From: Bacteroidota bacterium
GTDB lineage: Bacteria > Bacteroidota > Bacteroidia > Chitinophagales > Chitinophagaceae
NCBI GenBank assembly: GCA_023429825.1
Contig: JAEZDC010000034.1
Span: forward strand, 1 to 6,298
Length of the DNA: 6,298 nt
Direction: 5' to 3'
Every line of letters begins with the position of its first letter. Position 1 is the first letter of the stretch. The notes below the pieces were generated by a model, which had not been told where the DNA came from, made no database searches, and saw only the letters and a list, made by a program, of their open reading frames with translations. Below are positions 1 to 6,298 of this stretch, piece after piece. Made by a program: the position numbers and the translations under genes.

Positions 1-1548
1 GGTTATACTTGTAGGCAAGTTATTTCTTTTATTAAAACCATTCGGCACAACCACGGCGGGATAACCTGTAAGACCGGTGATAGCCAACTGGCTTCCACTA
101 AAAGTCGGGCAAATTATAACATCTATATCTTTCAAAGCTTCATACATCTTTTGCATGAGTATATACCTGTGACGGTTAGCATTAATATAGTCTACAGCAG
201 GAATAAATCTTGAACTGCGGAATTCATTAGGCCAATCGTTCCTGGTTTGATGCGTAAGCTGATCGTCGATGTCATTTCGGGTAAATTCGTCAAAAGCTGA
301 AGCACATTCTGAGCTGATAATTATGCTCATGAGGTTTGCATTGTAAACGCCACTGTCAGGGAAGTTCACCGGGATCAGATCAACACCCATTGATCTCAAT
401 GCAGATAGCACCTTTAGTTCATTTCTACTTGTATCAGTTATCCTGTCAAAATAATTTTTTGCATAAGCTATCTTCAGCTTTTTAATATCTACCTTTTTGA
501 AGTTGAAAGGCATATTTACTGCAGCGGCATCTTTCTTATCGGTGCCGTGGATATATGCAAAGACAACCGCAGCATCTTCCGCACTTCTGCAGATAGGGCC
601 TATTTTGTCTAAGCTCCAGCTTAAAGTCATTGCACCTGTTCTTGCAATACTTCCGAATGTTGGCCTGAAACCCGTAGCTCCGCAAGTAGAAGAAGGCGAA
701 ATGATAGACCCCCAGGTTTCTGTACCAATTGCAAATGGAACTAATCCTGCAACAGTTGCCGCTGCAGATCCGGCGGATGAACCAGACGAGCCAAAGCGTA
801 AATTCCATGGGTTATTTGTTCTTCCACCAAACCATTTATCTCCCATAGCCAATGAGCCTAATGTAAACTTTGCAATCAGCACAGCGCCCGCATCTCGTAA
901 TCTTTCAAAAACGTAAGCATCTTCATCTATAATCTGTTCTTTATAAGGCGCAGCTCCCCAGGTTGTTTTAGTTCCCTTCACCGCAAAAAGATCTTTCAAG
1001 CCATAAGGGATGCCATGTAAAGGTCCGCGATACTTTCCCTTTGCAATCTCGGCGTCTGCAGCTTTGGCTTGTTGCATAGCGATATCTTCAGTATATGAGA
1101 TCACGCACTGAAGGCTATCGCTAAACTTTTTCAACCTGGTTAAAAAAAATTCAGTCAGCTTAACAGACGTAATTTTTTTGTTTTTTACGAGTGATGCCAA
1201 TTGAAGTATAGAATAAAAAGCAAGCTCATTCTCGTTTTTGGGTAAAGCTATTCCTGCAGGAATATTCCAGTTAATTGGCTCCTGCTTAGTAGAAAATTGC
1301 ATCCCTGGTAGAATAGGATTTTGCCACAAGCTCATCGGCACATTATTGTTTAAAGAAAGCTTGTGCATTTTTTTGATGTCATTGATGTTTCCTCTAACAG
1401 CATCGTACATTGAGTCGATCTCCACTTGTGTGAATTCAACATCAACAAACTTTTGTGCTACATGTATGTCGGCTTTGGTAATAGTGTCTTGTGCAACCGA
1501 CAAAAAGCATGTGTTTAATGAAAAGAAAAGAGCAAGAGTTGTTTTCAT
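1..1548 (-). CDS. Secreted amidase-signature family hydrolase (C-terminus off the left edge)
   Basis: Amidase-signature enzymes hydrolyse C-N amide bonds; the substrate here cannot be read from sequence. Translation from the ATG at 1548 is open for 516 codons to base 1, so the C-terminus is missing. Residues 1-20 (MKTTLALFFSLNTCFLSVAQ) look like a Sec signal peptide, suggesting a periplasmic or secreted enzyme; Cys14 sits in a poor lipobox (LNTC), so cleavage near the final AQ is more likely. The Ser-cisSer-Lys triad is visible: Lys185 in GIPYGLKDLF, Ser257 in GSSGSSAGSAAAT and Ser281 in GTETWGSIISPSS, with 24 residues between the two serines as in FAAH and peptide amidase. TGFRPTFG and DKIGPICRSAEDAA continue the signature, and GLTGYPAVVVPNGF is a typical late block. 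This is not a GatA subunit: it has a signal peptide and no GatB/GatC neighbours. It starts 14 bases after the acetyltransferase stop, so the two are probably co-transcribed. No frameshift is seen. The family call is firm; substrate and role are unknown. Confidence 0.93.
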   Translation of the reverse strand, partial: MKTTLALFFSLNTCFLSVAQDTITKADIHVAQKFVDVEFTQVEIDSMYDAVRGNINDIKKMHKLSLNNNVPMSLWQNPILPGMQFSTKQEPINWNIPAGIALPKNENELAFYSILQLASLVKNKKITSVKLTEFFLTRLKKFSDSLQCVISYTEDIAMQQAKAADAEIAKGKYRGPLHGIPYGLKDLFAVKGTKTTWGAAPYKEQIIDEDAYVFERLRDAGAVLIAKFTLGSLAMGDKWFGGRTNNPWNLRFGSSGSSAGSAAATVAGLVPFAIGTETWGSIISPSSTCGATGFRPTFGSIARTGAMTLSWSLDKIGPICRSAEDAAVVFAYIHGTDKKDAAAVNMPFNFKKVDIKKLKIAYAKNYFDRITDTSRNELKVLSALRSMGVDLIPVNFPDSGVYNANLMSIIISSECASAFDEFTRNDIDDQLTHQTRNDWPNEFRSSRFIPAVDYINANRHRYILMQKMYEALKDIDVIICPTFSGSQLAITGLTGYPAVVVPNGFNKRNNLPTSIT

Positions 1549-1562
1549 ATAACAATTAGTAG

Positions 1563-2060
1563 TTAGGTGAATAATTTAACCCATACATAATCATCGATTA
1601 TTTTTCCATCCTTTATCACGGAACTTTTTCTTATTCCTTCAAGATGAAAGCCATTCTTCTGCAAAACCCGCATTGAGCCTTTATTATGTTCAAATACTTC
1701 TGCATAGATCCTTATCAAATCAAACTCATTTTTTAGATAGTGCAATATTTGACCGACCGCATTTGTTGTAATCCCTTTGTTCCAGTAAGGCTCGCCGATA
1801 AAGTATCCGATCTTAATTGTTTTACGATAAACATCTTCTTTGGGGACAATGCCGATACTGCCCGCTACTTTTCCTCCATAGTCAATGCAAAAATTCAAAA
1901 CAGGACTTTCTGTTGCGCATTTCTCTATCCATTGGATAGCATTCATCACGGTGTATGGATGAGGAAACGCATCTCGTAAGTTGATCCATACATTCCTGTT
2001 GTTGGCAATGGCTGCAAGTTGTTGAGCATCTTCCCTGTACCACCGTCTTAATTTGATCAT
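1563..2060 (-). CDS. GNAT-family N-acetyltransferase (RimJ/RimL-like)
   Basis: A 165-residue cytoplasmic protein with a single GNAT fold, closest by eye to the Acetyltransf_3 (RimJ/RimL-like) group. These enzymes move an acetyl group from acetyl-CoA to an amine on a protein N-terminus, small molecule or antibiotic; the acceptor cannot be told here. It opens with IKLRRWYREDAQQLAAIANN, typical of the group. The acetyl-CoA loop is PYWNKGITTNAV at about residues 91-102 (family pattern xxWgkGiaTeA), after the beta-4 strand KIGYFIG. The closing motif NKGSMRVLQKNGF (about 126-138) matches the family N-xxS-xxVLxKxGF block, followed by LEGIRKSSVIKDGKIIDDYVW. I chose the ATG at 2060; an in-frame TTG directly before it (2063) would add one residue. 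It follows recA by about 75 bases but a strong terminator lies between, so it probably has its own promoter, which I could not identify. The amidase follows after 14 bases. Confidence 0.92.
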   Translation of the reverse strand: MIKLRRWYREDAQQLAAIANNRNVWINLRDAFPHPYTVMNAIQWIEKCATESPVLNFCIDYGGKVAGSIGIVPKEDVYRKTIKIGYFIGEPYWNKGITTNAVGQILHYLKNEFDLIRIYAEVFEHNKGSMRVLQKNGFHLEGIRKSSVIKDGKIIDDYVWVKLFT

Positions 2061-2087
2061 CAAAATGAAGGTAAGTATTGATCAATA

Positions 2088-2117
2088 AAAAAGTCTCGCC
2101 ACCAGACGAGACTTTTT
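2088..2117 (-). terminator. Rho-independent terminator after recA
   Basis: The arms GTCTCG (2093-2098) and CGAGAC (2107-2112) pair perfectly around an 8-base loop (2099-2106). An A-run on one side (2087-2092) and a T-run on the other (2113-2117) extend the pairing to 11 bp. Read on the minus strand the hairpin is followed by a run of six T, the intrinsic terminator pattern, about 22 bases after the recA stop. The structure is symmetric and could also stop transcription on the plus strand, but no plus-strand gene ends here. Confidence 0.9.
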
Positions 2118-2138
2118 ACTTACTAACCCATTATGATT

Positions 2139-3140
2139 TTAACTCGCTTGCACTTCTGCGATCTTTGCTCTGATCTTTCCTTCAATCTCATTGGACAGCT
2201 CCGGATTATCAAGTAGTAACTGTTTCACAGCCTCTCTACCCTGGCCAAGTTTATTGCTTTCATAGCTGAACCAGCTTCCGCTTTTGTTTACAATGCCCAG
2301 CTCAACTCCCATATCTATGATCTCTCCCACTTTGCTGATACCTTCTCCAAAAATGATATCAAATTCAGCCGAACGGAAAGGAGGAGCTACTTTATTCTTA
2401 ACCACTTTTACCTTCACCCTGTTTCCAACCGCTTCATCGCCATCTTTGATCTGTGCCGCACGACGAATGTCCAATCTCACTGAAGAATAAAATTTTAATG
2501 CATTCCCACCGGTAGTTGTTTCAGGGTTACCGAACATCACCCCGATCTTTTCTCTCAATTGGTTAATGAAAATGCATACTGTATTTGTTTTGCTAATAGT
2601 CGCTGTGAGTTTTCTTAGTGCCTGGCTCATTAATCTTGCCTGCAAGCCCATTTTACTATCGCCCATTTCCCCTTCTAATTCCCCTTTTGGAACCAATGCA
2701 GCCACAGAGTCAACTACCACAACATCTAAAGCACCGGAAAGGATCAAACGGTCTGCGATCTCCAAAGCCTGTTCACCATAATCCGGTTGAGATATCAAAA
2801 GATTATCTACATCTACACCTAATCTCTGGGCATAGGAACTATCAAATGCATGTTCTGCATCTATAATTGCACAAATACCACCTTTCTTTTGCGCTTCGGC
2901 TATTATATGCGTGGCAATAGTGGTTTTACCAGAAGATTCTGGACCATATATTTCAATAACCCTTCCCTTGGGTACACCACCTACACCTAAAGCGGTGTCT
3001 AAACCAATAGAACCGGTAGAAACTACCTCAAGTTCTTTATCAGCTCTTTCATTCATCATCATTACACTGCCTTTCCCAAAATCCTTGTCTATTTTATCTA
3101 TGGTTAGCTTCAGCGCTTTCAATTTTTCTACGTTGCTCAT
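2139..3140 (-). CDS. recA: Recombinase RecA
   Basis: RecA forms ATP-dependent filaments on single-stranded DNA, catalyses homologous pairing and strand exchange in recombinational repair, and activates the SOS response where LexA exists. The 333 residues align end to end with E. coli RecA with nearly identical numbering: Walker A GPESSGKT at 66-73, catalytic Glu96 in DAEHAFD, Walker B VVVVDS ending near Asp144, DNA-binding loop L1 around GEMGDSKM (157-164), Gln194 in INQL, and loop L2 (about 195-209) within KIGVMFGNPETTTGGNALKF. All catalytic and DNA-binding residues I know are present, so it should be functional. The C-terminal domain is present (GQGREAVKQLLLDNPEL), but the protein ends in KIRAKIAEVQAS without the long acidic tail of the 352-residue E. 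coli protein. The start is the ATG followed by SNVEKLKAL. It is transcribed alone, with a possible promoter just upstream and a strong terminator downstream. Confidence 0.99.
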   Translation of the reverse strand: MSNVEKLKALKLTIDKIDKDFGKGSVMMMNERADKELEVVSTGSIGLDTALGVGGVPKGRVIEIYGPESSGKTTIATHIIAEAQKKGGICAIIDAEHAFDSSYAQRLGVDVDNLLISQPDYGEQALEIADRLILSGALDVVVVDSVAALVPKGELEGEMGDSKMGLQARLMSQALRKLTATISKTNTVCIFINQLREKIGVMFGNPETTTGGNALKFYSSVRLDIRRAAQIKDGDEAVGNRVKVKVVKNKVAPPFRSAEFDIIFGEGISKVGEIIDMGVELGIVNKSGSWFSYESNKLGQGREAVKQLLLDNPELSNEIEGKIRAKIAEVQAS

Positions 3141-3177
3141 AAGTATTCGTTTTAGGCTTTCAAAAATAATGAGACAC

Positions 3178-3209
3178 TAAAGGTAGGAGAATTTACTTAT
3201 GCACACTAA
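3178..3209 (-). promoter_or_regulatory. Possible Bacteroidota-type promoter of recA
   Basis: On the minus strand TACCTTTA (3185-3178) matches seven of eight positions of the Bacteroidota -7 box TAnnTTTG. A weak -33-like TTA (3209-3207, consensus TTG) lies 21 bases upstream of it. This would put the transcription start roughly 30 bases before the recA ATG, a reasonable leader. The match is imperfect and made by eye, so it is only a candidate. Confidence 0.35.
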
Positions 3210-3240
3210 TTTTTTTAGTATTAATCGGCTAAATTTTTTA
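3206..3240. repeat. Imperfect AT-rich repeat pair in the recA divergent gap
   Basis: CTAATTTTTTTA (3206-3217) and CTAAATTTTTTA (3229-3240) differ at one position and start 23 bases apart. The same stretch contains the inverted pair TTTAG (3214-3218) and CTAAA (3229-3233) with a 10-base spacer. It lies between recA and the divergent gene at 3321. It could be an operator or promoter-associated curved DNA, but low-complexity A/T sequence makes chance repeats likely. Confidence 0.4.
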
Positions 3241-3320
3241 TTTTTAATGTGAGCACAATAAAAAAAATATATAAGTGTTTTACGGTATTTGCTTTTTGCT
3301 GTCGATGGGTATTTTAGTTT

Positions 3321-3929
3321 ATGTCTTCCCCTACTTTGACATGTACCCTCCTGGATGATTTACGATCTGTAAATAGATCATGTTTTTTTGCTGAGTTATA
3401 TTATCAAACAACCAAAAGCATAAATAATCAATTGCAATCCCAGGATGAAGTCACGTCCCGACTAACTCTTAGGTTTCAGAATAAGTTTGCCGATTATTTT
3501 CTTCAGCCTTCAAATTCCAGTGAGTGGCAGGCTTATTACACCGATCGTCTTTATCCCCTTCAATACAGACTACTGGGAATAAACGCCCATATTAATGGTG
3601 ACATGTGGCAGGCCCTAATAGAATGTTTCGATCAAAACGAATTAGAGCTTTATGCAGAAAAACTGTTAGCATTTCAACTTGCTATCTCCCAGGTGTATAC
3701 TCATTACTACGAATTGGCGATTAAAGAAAATGCCACATTCAGAAAAATTCATTTCTATACGTGTGGATTGAGCAAGAAAGCAGGACTTTATTATCTCTGC
3801 TATTGCAGGCTGCAGCAGGTAAAGCTTGCATTATTATATTACAAGGACAGAAAACGATTCAATAGGAAACTTAACCGGCTGAAGGCAAAGAAAAAATGGC
3901 TGGATCAGTGTATTCTATCAATATTTTAA
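3321..3929 (+). CDS. Hypothetical protein, DUF5995-like
   Basis: A 202-residue protein with no signal peptide or clear membrane segment, so probably cytoplasmic. I recognise it tentatively as DUF5995-like. An early helix SCFFAELYYQTTKSINNQL (about 20-38) corresponds to the family's CFN-x-YLxVT region. Tyr/Phe-rich RFQNKFADYFLQP follows, then the hallmark PLQYRLLGINAHINGDMWQAL (79-99) with the conserved Asn-Ala-His-Ile-Asn and a following Asp. No function is established for this family to my knowledge; the invariant His could bind a metal, but that is speculation. The C-terminal third differs from members I remember: it is rich in Tyr and Cys, then strongly basic (about 175-192, DRKRFNRKLNRLKAKKKW), which might contact nucleic acid or acidic partners. 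The start is fixed by an in-frame TAG at 3315-3317. It diverges from recA and stands 103 bases before the next gene; no role follows from context. Confidence 0.8.
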   Translation: MSSPTLTCTLLDDLRSVNRSCFFAELYYQTTKSINNQLQSQDEVTSRLTLRFQNKFADYFLQPSNSSEWQAYYTDRLYPLQYRLLGINAHINGDMWQALIECFDQNELELYAEKLLAFQLAISQVYTHYYELAIKENATFRKIHFYTCGLSKKAGLYYLCYCRLQQVKLALLYYKDRKRFNRKLNRLKAKKKWLDQCILSIF

Positions 3930-4032
3930 TCTCCATTCTTCAAATTTTCAGGATTCATTAACTGCTTGGCAAGTTCCTTGTTGCAGTAAGCATTACGATT
4001 GGGATTTAATTAATAGACGAATTGTATGAATC

Positions 4033-5022
4033 ATGAGACGAATTTTACTCTTTGCAGTAAGCTTTACTGCATTGGTATGTACCGCACAAAAACGTACAGC
4101 CGCTAAGCAAACGCTTCAATATCGGATAACCTATGCCGCACCCGGCATTAACCAGATCATCATCCTGGATACAAATAATACATTTAAAATGGCTGATTCA
4201 ATTGAATCAGAAAATCCGCTGATCACTTACGGGTCATGGACAGCGAGTTTCAACAAACTGGTGCTAAAGGGAAAAGATTCCGGTGTGATGGAATATAAGA
4301 TTGATGGGGACCAACTCGTAATGCTCGATGAACGAGGAAAACCTTCAAAAAGCAATTCTGCCAAACTCATCAAGAAAAACCTGGTGAGCAGCAAAATTTA
4401 TGAAGACCTTCTACACGAACTGGATTTTGTTGCCTTTGGTAACGAGCCTTCATGGAGCATTGATATCAATCACAAAACAAAAGTGCAGGTAACGCTACCC
4501 GGATTGTTAATGCCATTAGAGCTTAATCTTACAAAACCGATTTTAGCGGGCGATAGCATTATCTACAATACGGGAGAATTAAAGGCTGTTTTTTATCCGG
4601 GCTTTTGCACCGACGGTTTCGGGGCCAATATTTACGATTATAAAGCATTATTGTATTACCAGGATAAAGTATTTACGGGTTGTGCCTCTGTATTACATCA
4701 GCCGACTTTAGAAGGCGAATGGATGCTACAACAGGTTTCAACCGGTGACACTACATGGAAAAAAGTGCCATTTCTCCAGGTTGACCTTAATAATTATGCT
4801 TTCTCGGGTAATGCTGGATGTAACATCATGAAAGGAATGATCCGTTTGAAGGATAATATGGTGGTGTTTACAGACATCTTCACCACTAAAATGGATTGCA
4901 TCGGGTATAATGAAGAAAAATTCATAGACATCCTTGTAAAGAGTAATCGATATGAGATTGAAAAACATACATTGAAGCTCTATAACAACGATGAACTCCT
5001 GATGACATTTGTCAGGCGGTAG
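4033..5022 (+). CDS. Exported NlpE-like / META (HslJ-like) domain protein
   Basis: A 329-residue envelope protein of three recognisable parts. Residues 1-19 are a signal peptide ending CTAQ; Cys16 has a poor lipobox (ALVC), so it is probably not a lipoprotein. Residues about 28-115 resemble the NlpE N-terminal domain: YRITYAAPGINQ, then YGSWTASFNKLVL and YKIDGDQLVMLDERGKP match its conserved blocks, but the CxxC normally before the PGI/EGI segment is replaced by YAAPGI. Residues about 130-220 match the COG3650-type domain: FGNEPSWSIDI (family GxEPFW), then FCTDGFGANIYDYKALLYY and FTGCA, with Cys192 and Cys217 probably a disulfide. Residues about 225-329 are a META domain: LEGEWML, FSGNAGCN (Cys263), FTTKMDC (Cys289) and a closing LLMTFVRR. 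NlpE senses surface or copper stress in E. coli and HslJ is linked to novobiocin resistance; neither role can be transferred here. The start is the first ATG in frame with the signal peptide. No catalytic residues are seen. Confidence 0.88.
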   Translation: MRRILLFAVSFTALVCTAQKRTAAKQTLQYRITYAAPGINQIIILDTNNTFKMADSIESENPLITYGSWTASFNKLVLKGKDSGVMEYKIDGDQLVMLDERGKPSKSNSAKLIKKNLVSSKIYEDLLHELDFVAFGNEPSWSIDINHKTKVQVTLPGLLMPLELNLTKPILAGDSIIYNTGELKAVFYPGFCTDGFGANIYDYKALLYYQDKVFTGCASVLHQPTLEGEWMLQQVSTGDTTWKKVPFLQVDLNNYAFSGNAGCNIMKGMIRLKDNMVVFTDIFTTKMDCIGYNEEKFIDILVKSNRYEIEKHTLKLYNNDELLMTFVRR

Positions 5023-5032
5023 ATTCTGCGAT

Positions 5033-5062
5033 AAAAATTCACCCTTTACCGAAAAATTCACC
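5033..5062. repeat. 11-bp direct repeat upstream of the amidohydrolase gene
   Basis: AAAAATTCACC occurs exactly at 5033-5043 and again at 5052-5062, start-to-start spacing 19 bases, close to two helical turns. The copies lie just after the META-protein stop and 63-93 bases before the amidohydrolase ATG, where an operator could sit. Flanking bases are not conserved. It may be a regulator binding site or chance. Confidence 0.55.
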
Positions 5063-5080
5063 AATCCTGCAACTGGATTG
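5062..5080 (+). terminator. Weak hairpin after the META-protein gene
   Basis: CAATCC (5062-5067) pairs with GGATTG (5075-5080) around a 7-base loop, followed three bases later by only four T (5084-5087). The short stem and poor T-run make it a doubtful terminator, so readthrough into the amidohydrolase gene is possible. No better terminator lies between the two genes. Confidence 0.22.
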
Positions 5081-5125
5081 CGCTTTTGAATTAGCTTTAG
5101 CTTCTATCAAAACAATCAAGTGCTT

Positions 5126-6298
5126 ATGAGAAAACTAAAGCTCCTATTGCTTGGGCTGGTGTATGCTTCGTTGCTACATGCCCAGGAAAGTTATCCCATT
5201 GCTGGCGTATCCGATCATCGTTCCGGCACTTATGCTTTTACCAATGCCACTATTGTAAAAGATGCACAAACCACTTTGCAAAATGCCACGATGGTTATTA
5301 AAGATGGAAAGATCATAACTGTTGGCAATAACATTACCATTCCCAAAGAAGCAGTAACAATCGATTGTAAGGGTAAATTCATTTATCCATCTTTTATTGA
5401 TGCTTATTCTGATTATGGCATCGCAACACCACAAAGGCAAGCTGGCAGCAGTTTTGGTGGTTTTGGAAACACACTACCGCAAACTGTATCAAACACAAAA
5501 GGTGCTTATAACTGGAACCAGGCCATAAAGCCTGAAACCGAAGGAAGTCGTCTCTTCCAGGTGAATGAGACTAAAGCAAGAGAACTAAGAAATCTCGGCT
5601 TCGGTTCAGTACTCACTCACCAAAACGATGGTATTGCCAGAGGAACCGGAACTTTTGTAACGCTGGCCGGTGATAAAGAGAACATGGTAATACTGAAAGA
5701 AAGAGCATCTAATCATTTCTCTTTTGATAAAGGAACATCTACGCAGGATTATCCGGGCAGCTTAATGGGAGTGATATCATTATTGCGTCAAACCTATATG
5801 GATGCACAATGGTATAAAAATCGTCCTGCAGGCGAAGGTGTGAACTTAAGTCTTGCAGCATGGAATGACAATCAAAACCTCCCGCAGATATTCGAGGTAA
5901 GCAATAAATGGAATGCACAAAGAGCAGCGAAAATTGCAAAAGAGTTCGGAGTACAATATATTATCAAAGGAAGTGGCGACGAATATCAAAGATTAGATGA
6001 TATCAAAAACCTCAATGCCACATTTATACTTCCATTGAACTTTCCTACTGCCATGGATGTAGAAGATCCAAATGATGCAAGAGTGGTGGCTTATGCAGAC
6101 CTGAAGCATTGGGAACTTGCCCCCGCTAACGCTGGCTTCCTTGAAAAAGCAGGGGTGAACTTTGCGCTTACTACGTCAGGAACTGCAGCAAATGATTTCC
6201 TTGCTAATCTGCGTAAAGCAATTCAAAACGGGTTAAGTGAGACAAAAGCGTTAGAAGCACTTACTAAAACGCCTGCTACACTGTTTGGCGTGTATGAT
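5126..6298 (+). CDS. Periplasmic amidohydrolase-superfamily protein, N-terminal part (continues past right edge)
   Basis: The ATG at 5126 opens 391 codons that run off the window. Residues 1-20 (MRKLKLLLLGLVYASLLHAQ) form a signal peptide, so the protein is exported. Residues about 36-92 are the small beta-sandwich domain of imidazolonepropionase-like amidohydrolases (COG1228): YAFTNATIVKDA, MVIKDGKIITVGNNI, IDCKGKFIYPSFID. Active enzymes follow this with HxH, which binds the metal; here the residues are Tyr94-Ser95-Asp96 in IDAYSDYGI. The barrel ends with LKHWELAPANAGFLEKAGVN, then FALTTSG where active members have TSDG, so the late catalytic Asp is Ser351. It closes with LRKAIQNGLSETKALEALTKTPATLFGVYD, the standard end of the fold. 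This domain is therefore probably not a metal hydrolase. From memory, related Bacteroidota proteins are about 1000 residues with a second amidohydrolase domain that could carry activity; that part is outside the window. It follows the META-protein gene by 103 bases on the same strand. Confidence 0.9.
   Translation, partial: MRKLKLLLLGLVYASLLHAQESYPIAGVSDHRSGTYAFTNATIVKDAQTTLQNATMVIKDGKIITVGNNITIPKEAVTIDCKGKFIYPSFIDAYSDYGIATPQRQAGSSFGGFGNTLPQTVSNTKGAYNWNQAIKPETEGSRLFQVNETKARELRNLGFGSVLTHQNDGIARGTGTFVTLAGDKENMVILKERASNHFSFDKGTSTQDYPGSLMGVISLLRQTYMDAQWYKNRPAGEGVNLSLAAWNDNQNLPQIFEVSNKWNAQRAAKIAKEFGVQYIIKGSGDEYQRLDDIKNLNATFILPLNFPTAMDVEDPNDARVVAYADLKHWELAPANAGFLEKAGVNFALTTSGTAANDFLANLRKAIQNGLSETKALEALTKTPATLFGVYD

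Noticed and set aside
497..916. Open frame of 139 codons on the plus strand with a signal-peptide-like start
   Set aside because: It lies wholly antisense to the amidase, across its Ser257/Ser281 signature region, which explains the sequence; the Ala/Pro-rich translation is a by-product.
1238..1552. Plus-strand open frame of 104 codons opposite the amidase N-terminus
   Set aside because: Antisense shadow of the amidase signal peptide and early domain; no recognisable protein features of its own.
2284..3180. Several short plus-strand open frames opposite recA
   Set aside because: All are covered by the well-conserved recA coding sequence on the other strand, and their translations are low-complexity.
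3246..3258. TGTGAGCACA resembling a CRP site
   Set aside because: The half-sites are only two bases apart rather than six, so it does not fit the CRP consensus, and the host is probably not a proteobacterium.
3994..4001. TACGATTG as a -7 box for the META-protein gene
   Set aside because: One mismatch, and the nearest TTG elements are 13 or 25 bases away rather than about 19-21.
4033..4098. Lipoprotein signal in the META protein (Cys16)
   Set aside because: The residues before the Cys are ALV, a poor lipobox; ordinary signal peptidase cleavage near CTA/Q fits better.
4738..5064. Minus-strand open frame opposite the META domain
   Set aside because: Shadow of the META-domain coding sequence, whose conserved residues are on the plus strand.
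5092..5099. TAGCTTTA as a Bacteroidota -7 box for the amidohydrolase gene
   Set aside because: Seven of eight positions match TAnnTTTG, but no TTG lies at a suitable distance upstream, so I did not call a promoter.
5174..5939. Minus-strand open frames opposite the amidohydrolase
   Set aside because: They overlap an intact amidohydrolase frame that runs to the window edge; nothing in their translations is recognisable.

Overview
The window looks like a chromosomal segment of a Bacteroidota bacterium, most plausibly a Chitinophagaceae or Sphingobacteriales-type organism. Four things point that way. RecA has a Bacteroidota-like sequence, no gene has a clear Shine-Dalgarno sequence, the exported proteins have signal peptides ending in 'AQ', and the domain architectures (secreted amidase, NlpE/META protein, large periplasmic amidohydrolase) are ones I know from that phylum. 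The assignment rests on recognition by eye; no search was run.

Layout: the left half reads on the minus strand and the right half on the plus strand, diverging from an AT-rich gap at about 3141-3320. On the minus strand, in order of transcription, come recA (3140-2139), an intrinsic terminator (2117-2088), a GNAT-family N-acetyltransferase (2060-1563) and, 14 bases later, a secreted amidase-signature enzyme (1548 to beyond the left edge). The acetyltransferase and amidase are probably one short transcription unit, separated from recA by the terminator. On the plus strand come a small protein resembling the DUF5995 family (3321-3929), an exported protein made of an NlpE-like N-domain, a GNEPSW-type middle domain and a META/HslJ-like C-domain (4033-5022), and the N-terminal 391 residues of a large periplasmic amidohydrolase-like protein (5126 to beyond the right edge).

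The genes do not form an obvious pathway. RecA is housekeeping, and three of the other five products look exported to the periplasm or outer surface. I see no mobile element, phage gene, CRISPR array, tRNA, rRNA or defence cassette. The points most worth following are degenerate versions of known folds. The amidohydrolase N-domain lacks the HxH metal motif and the late catalytic Asp, and the NlpE-like domain lacks the CxxC motif. There is also a DUF5995-like gene divergent from recA and an 11-bp direct repeat ahead of the amidohydrolase. I do not see convincing evidence of a new multi-gene system here.
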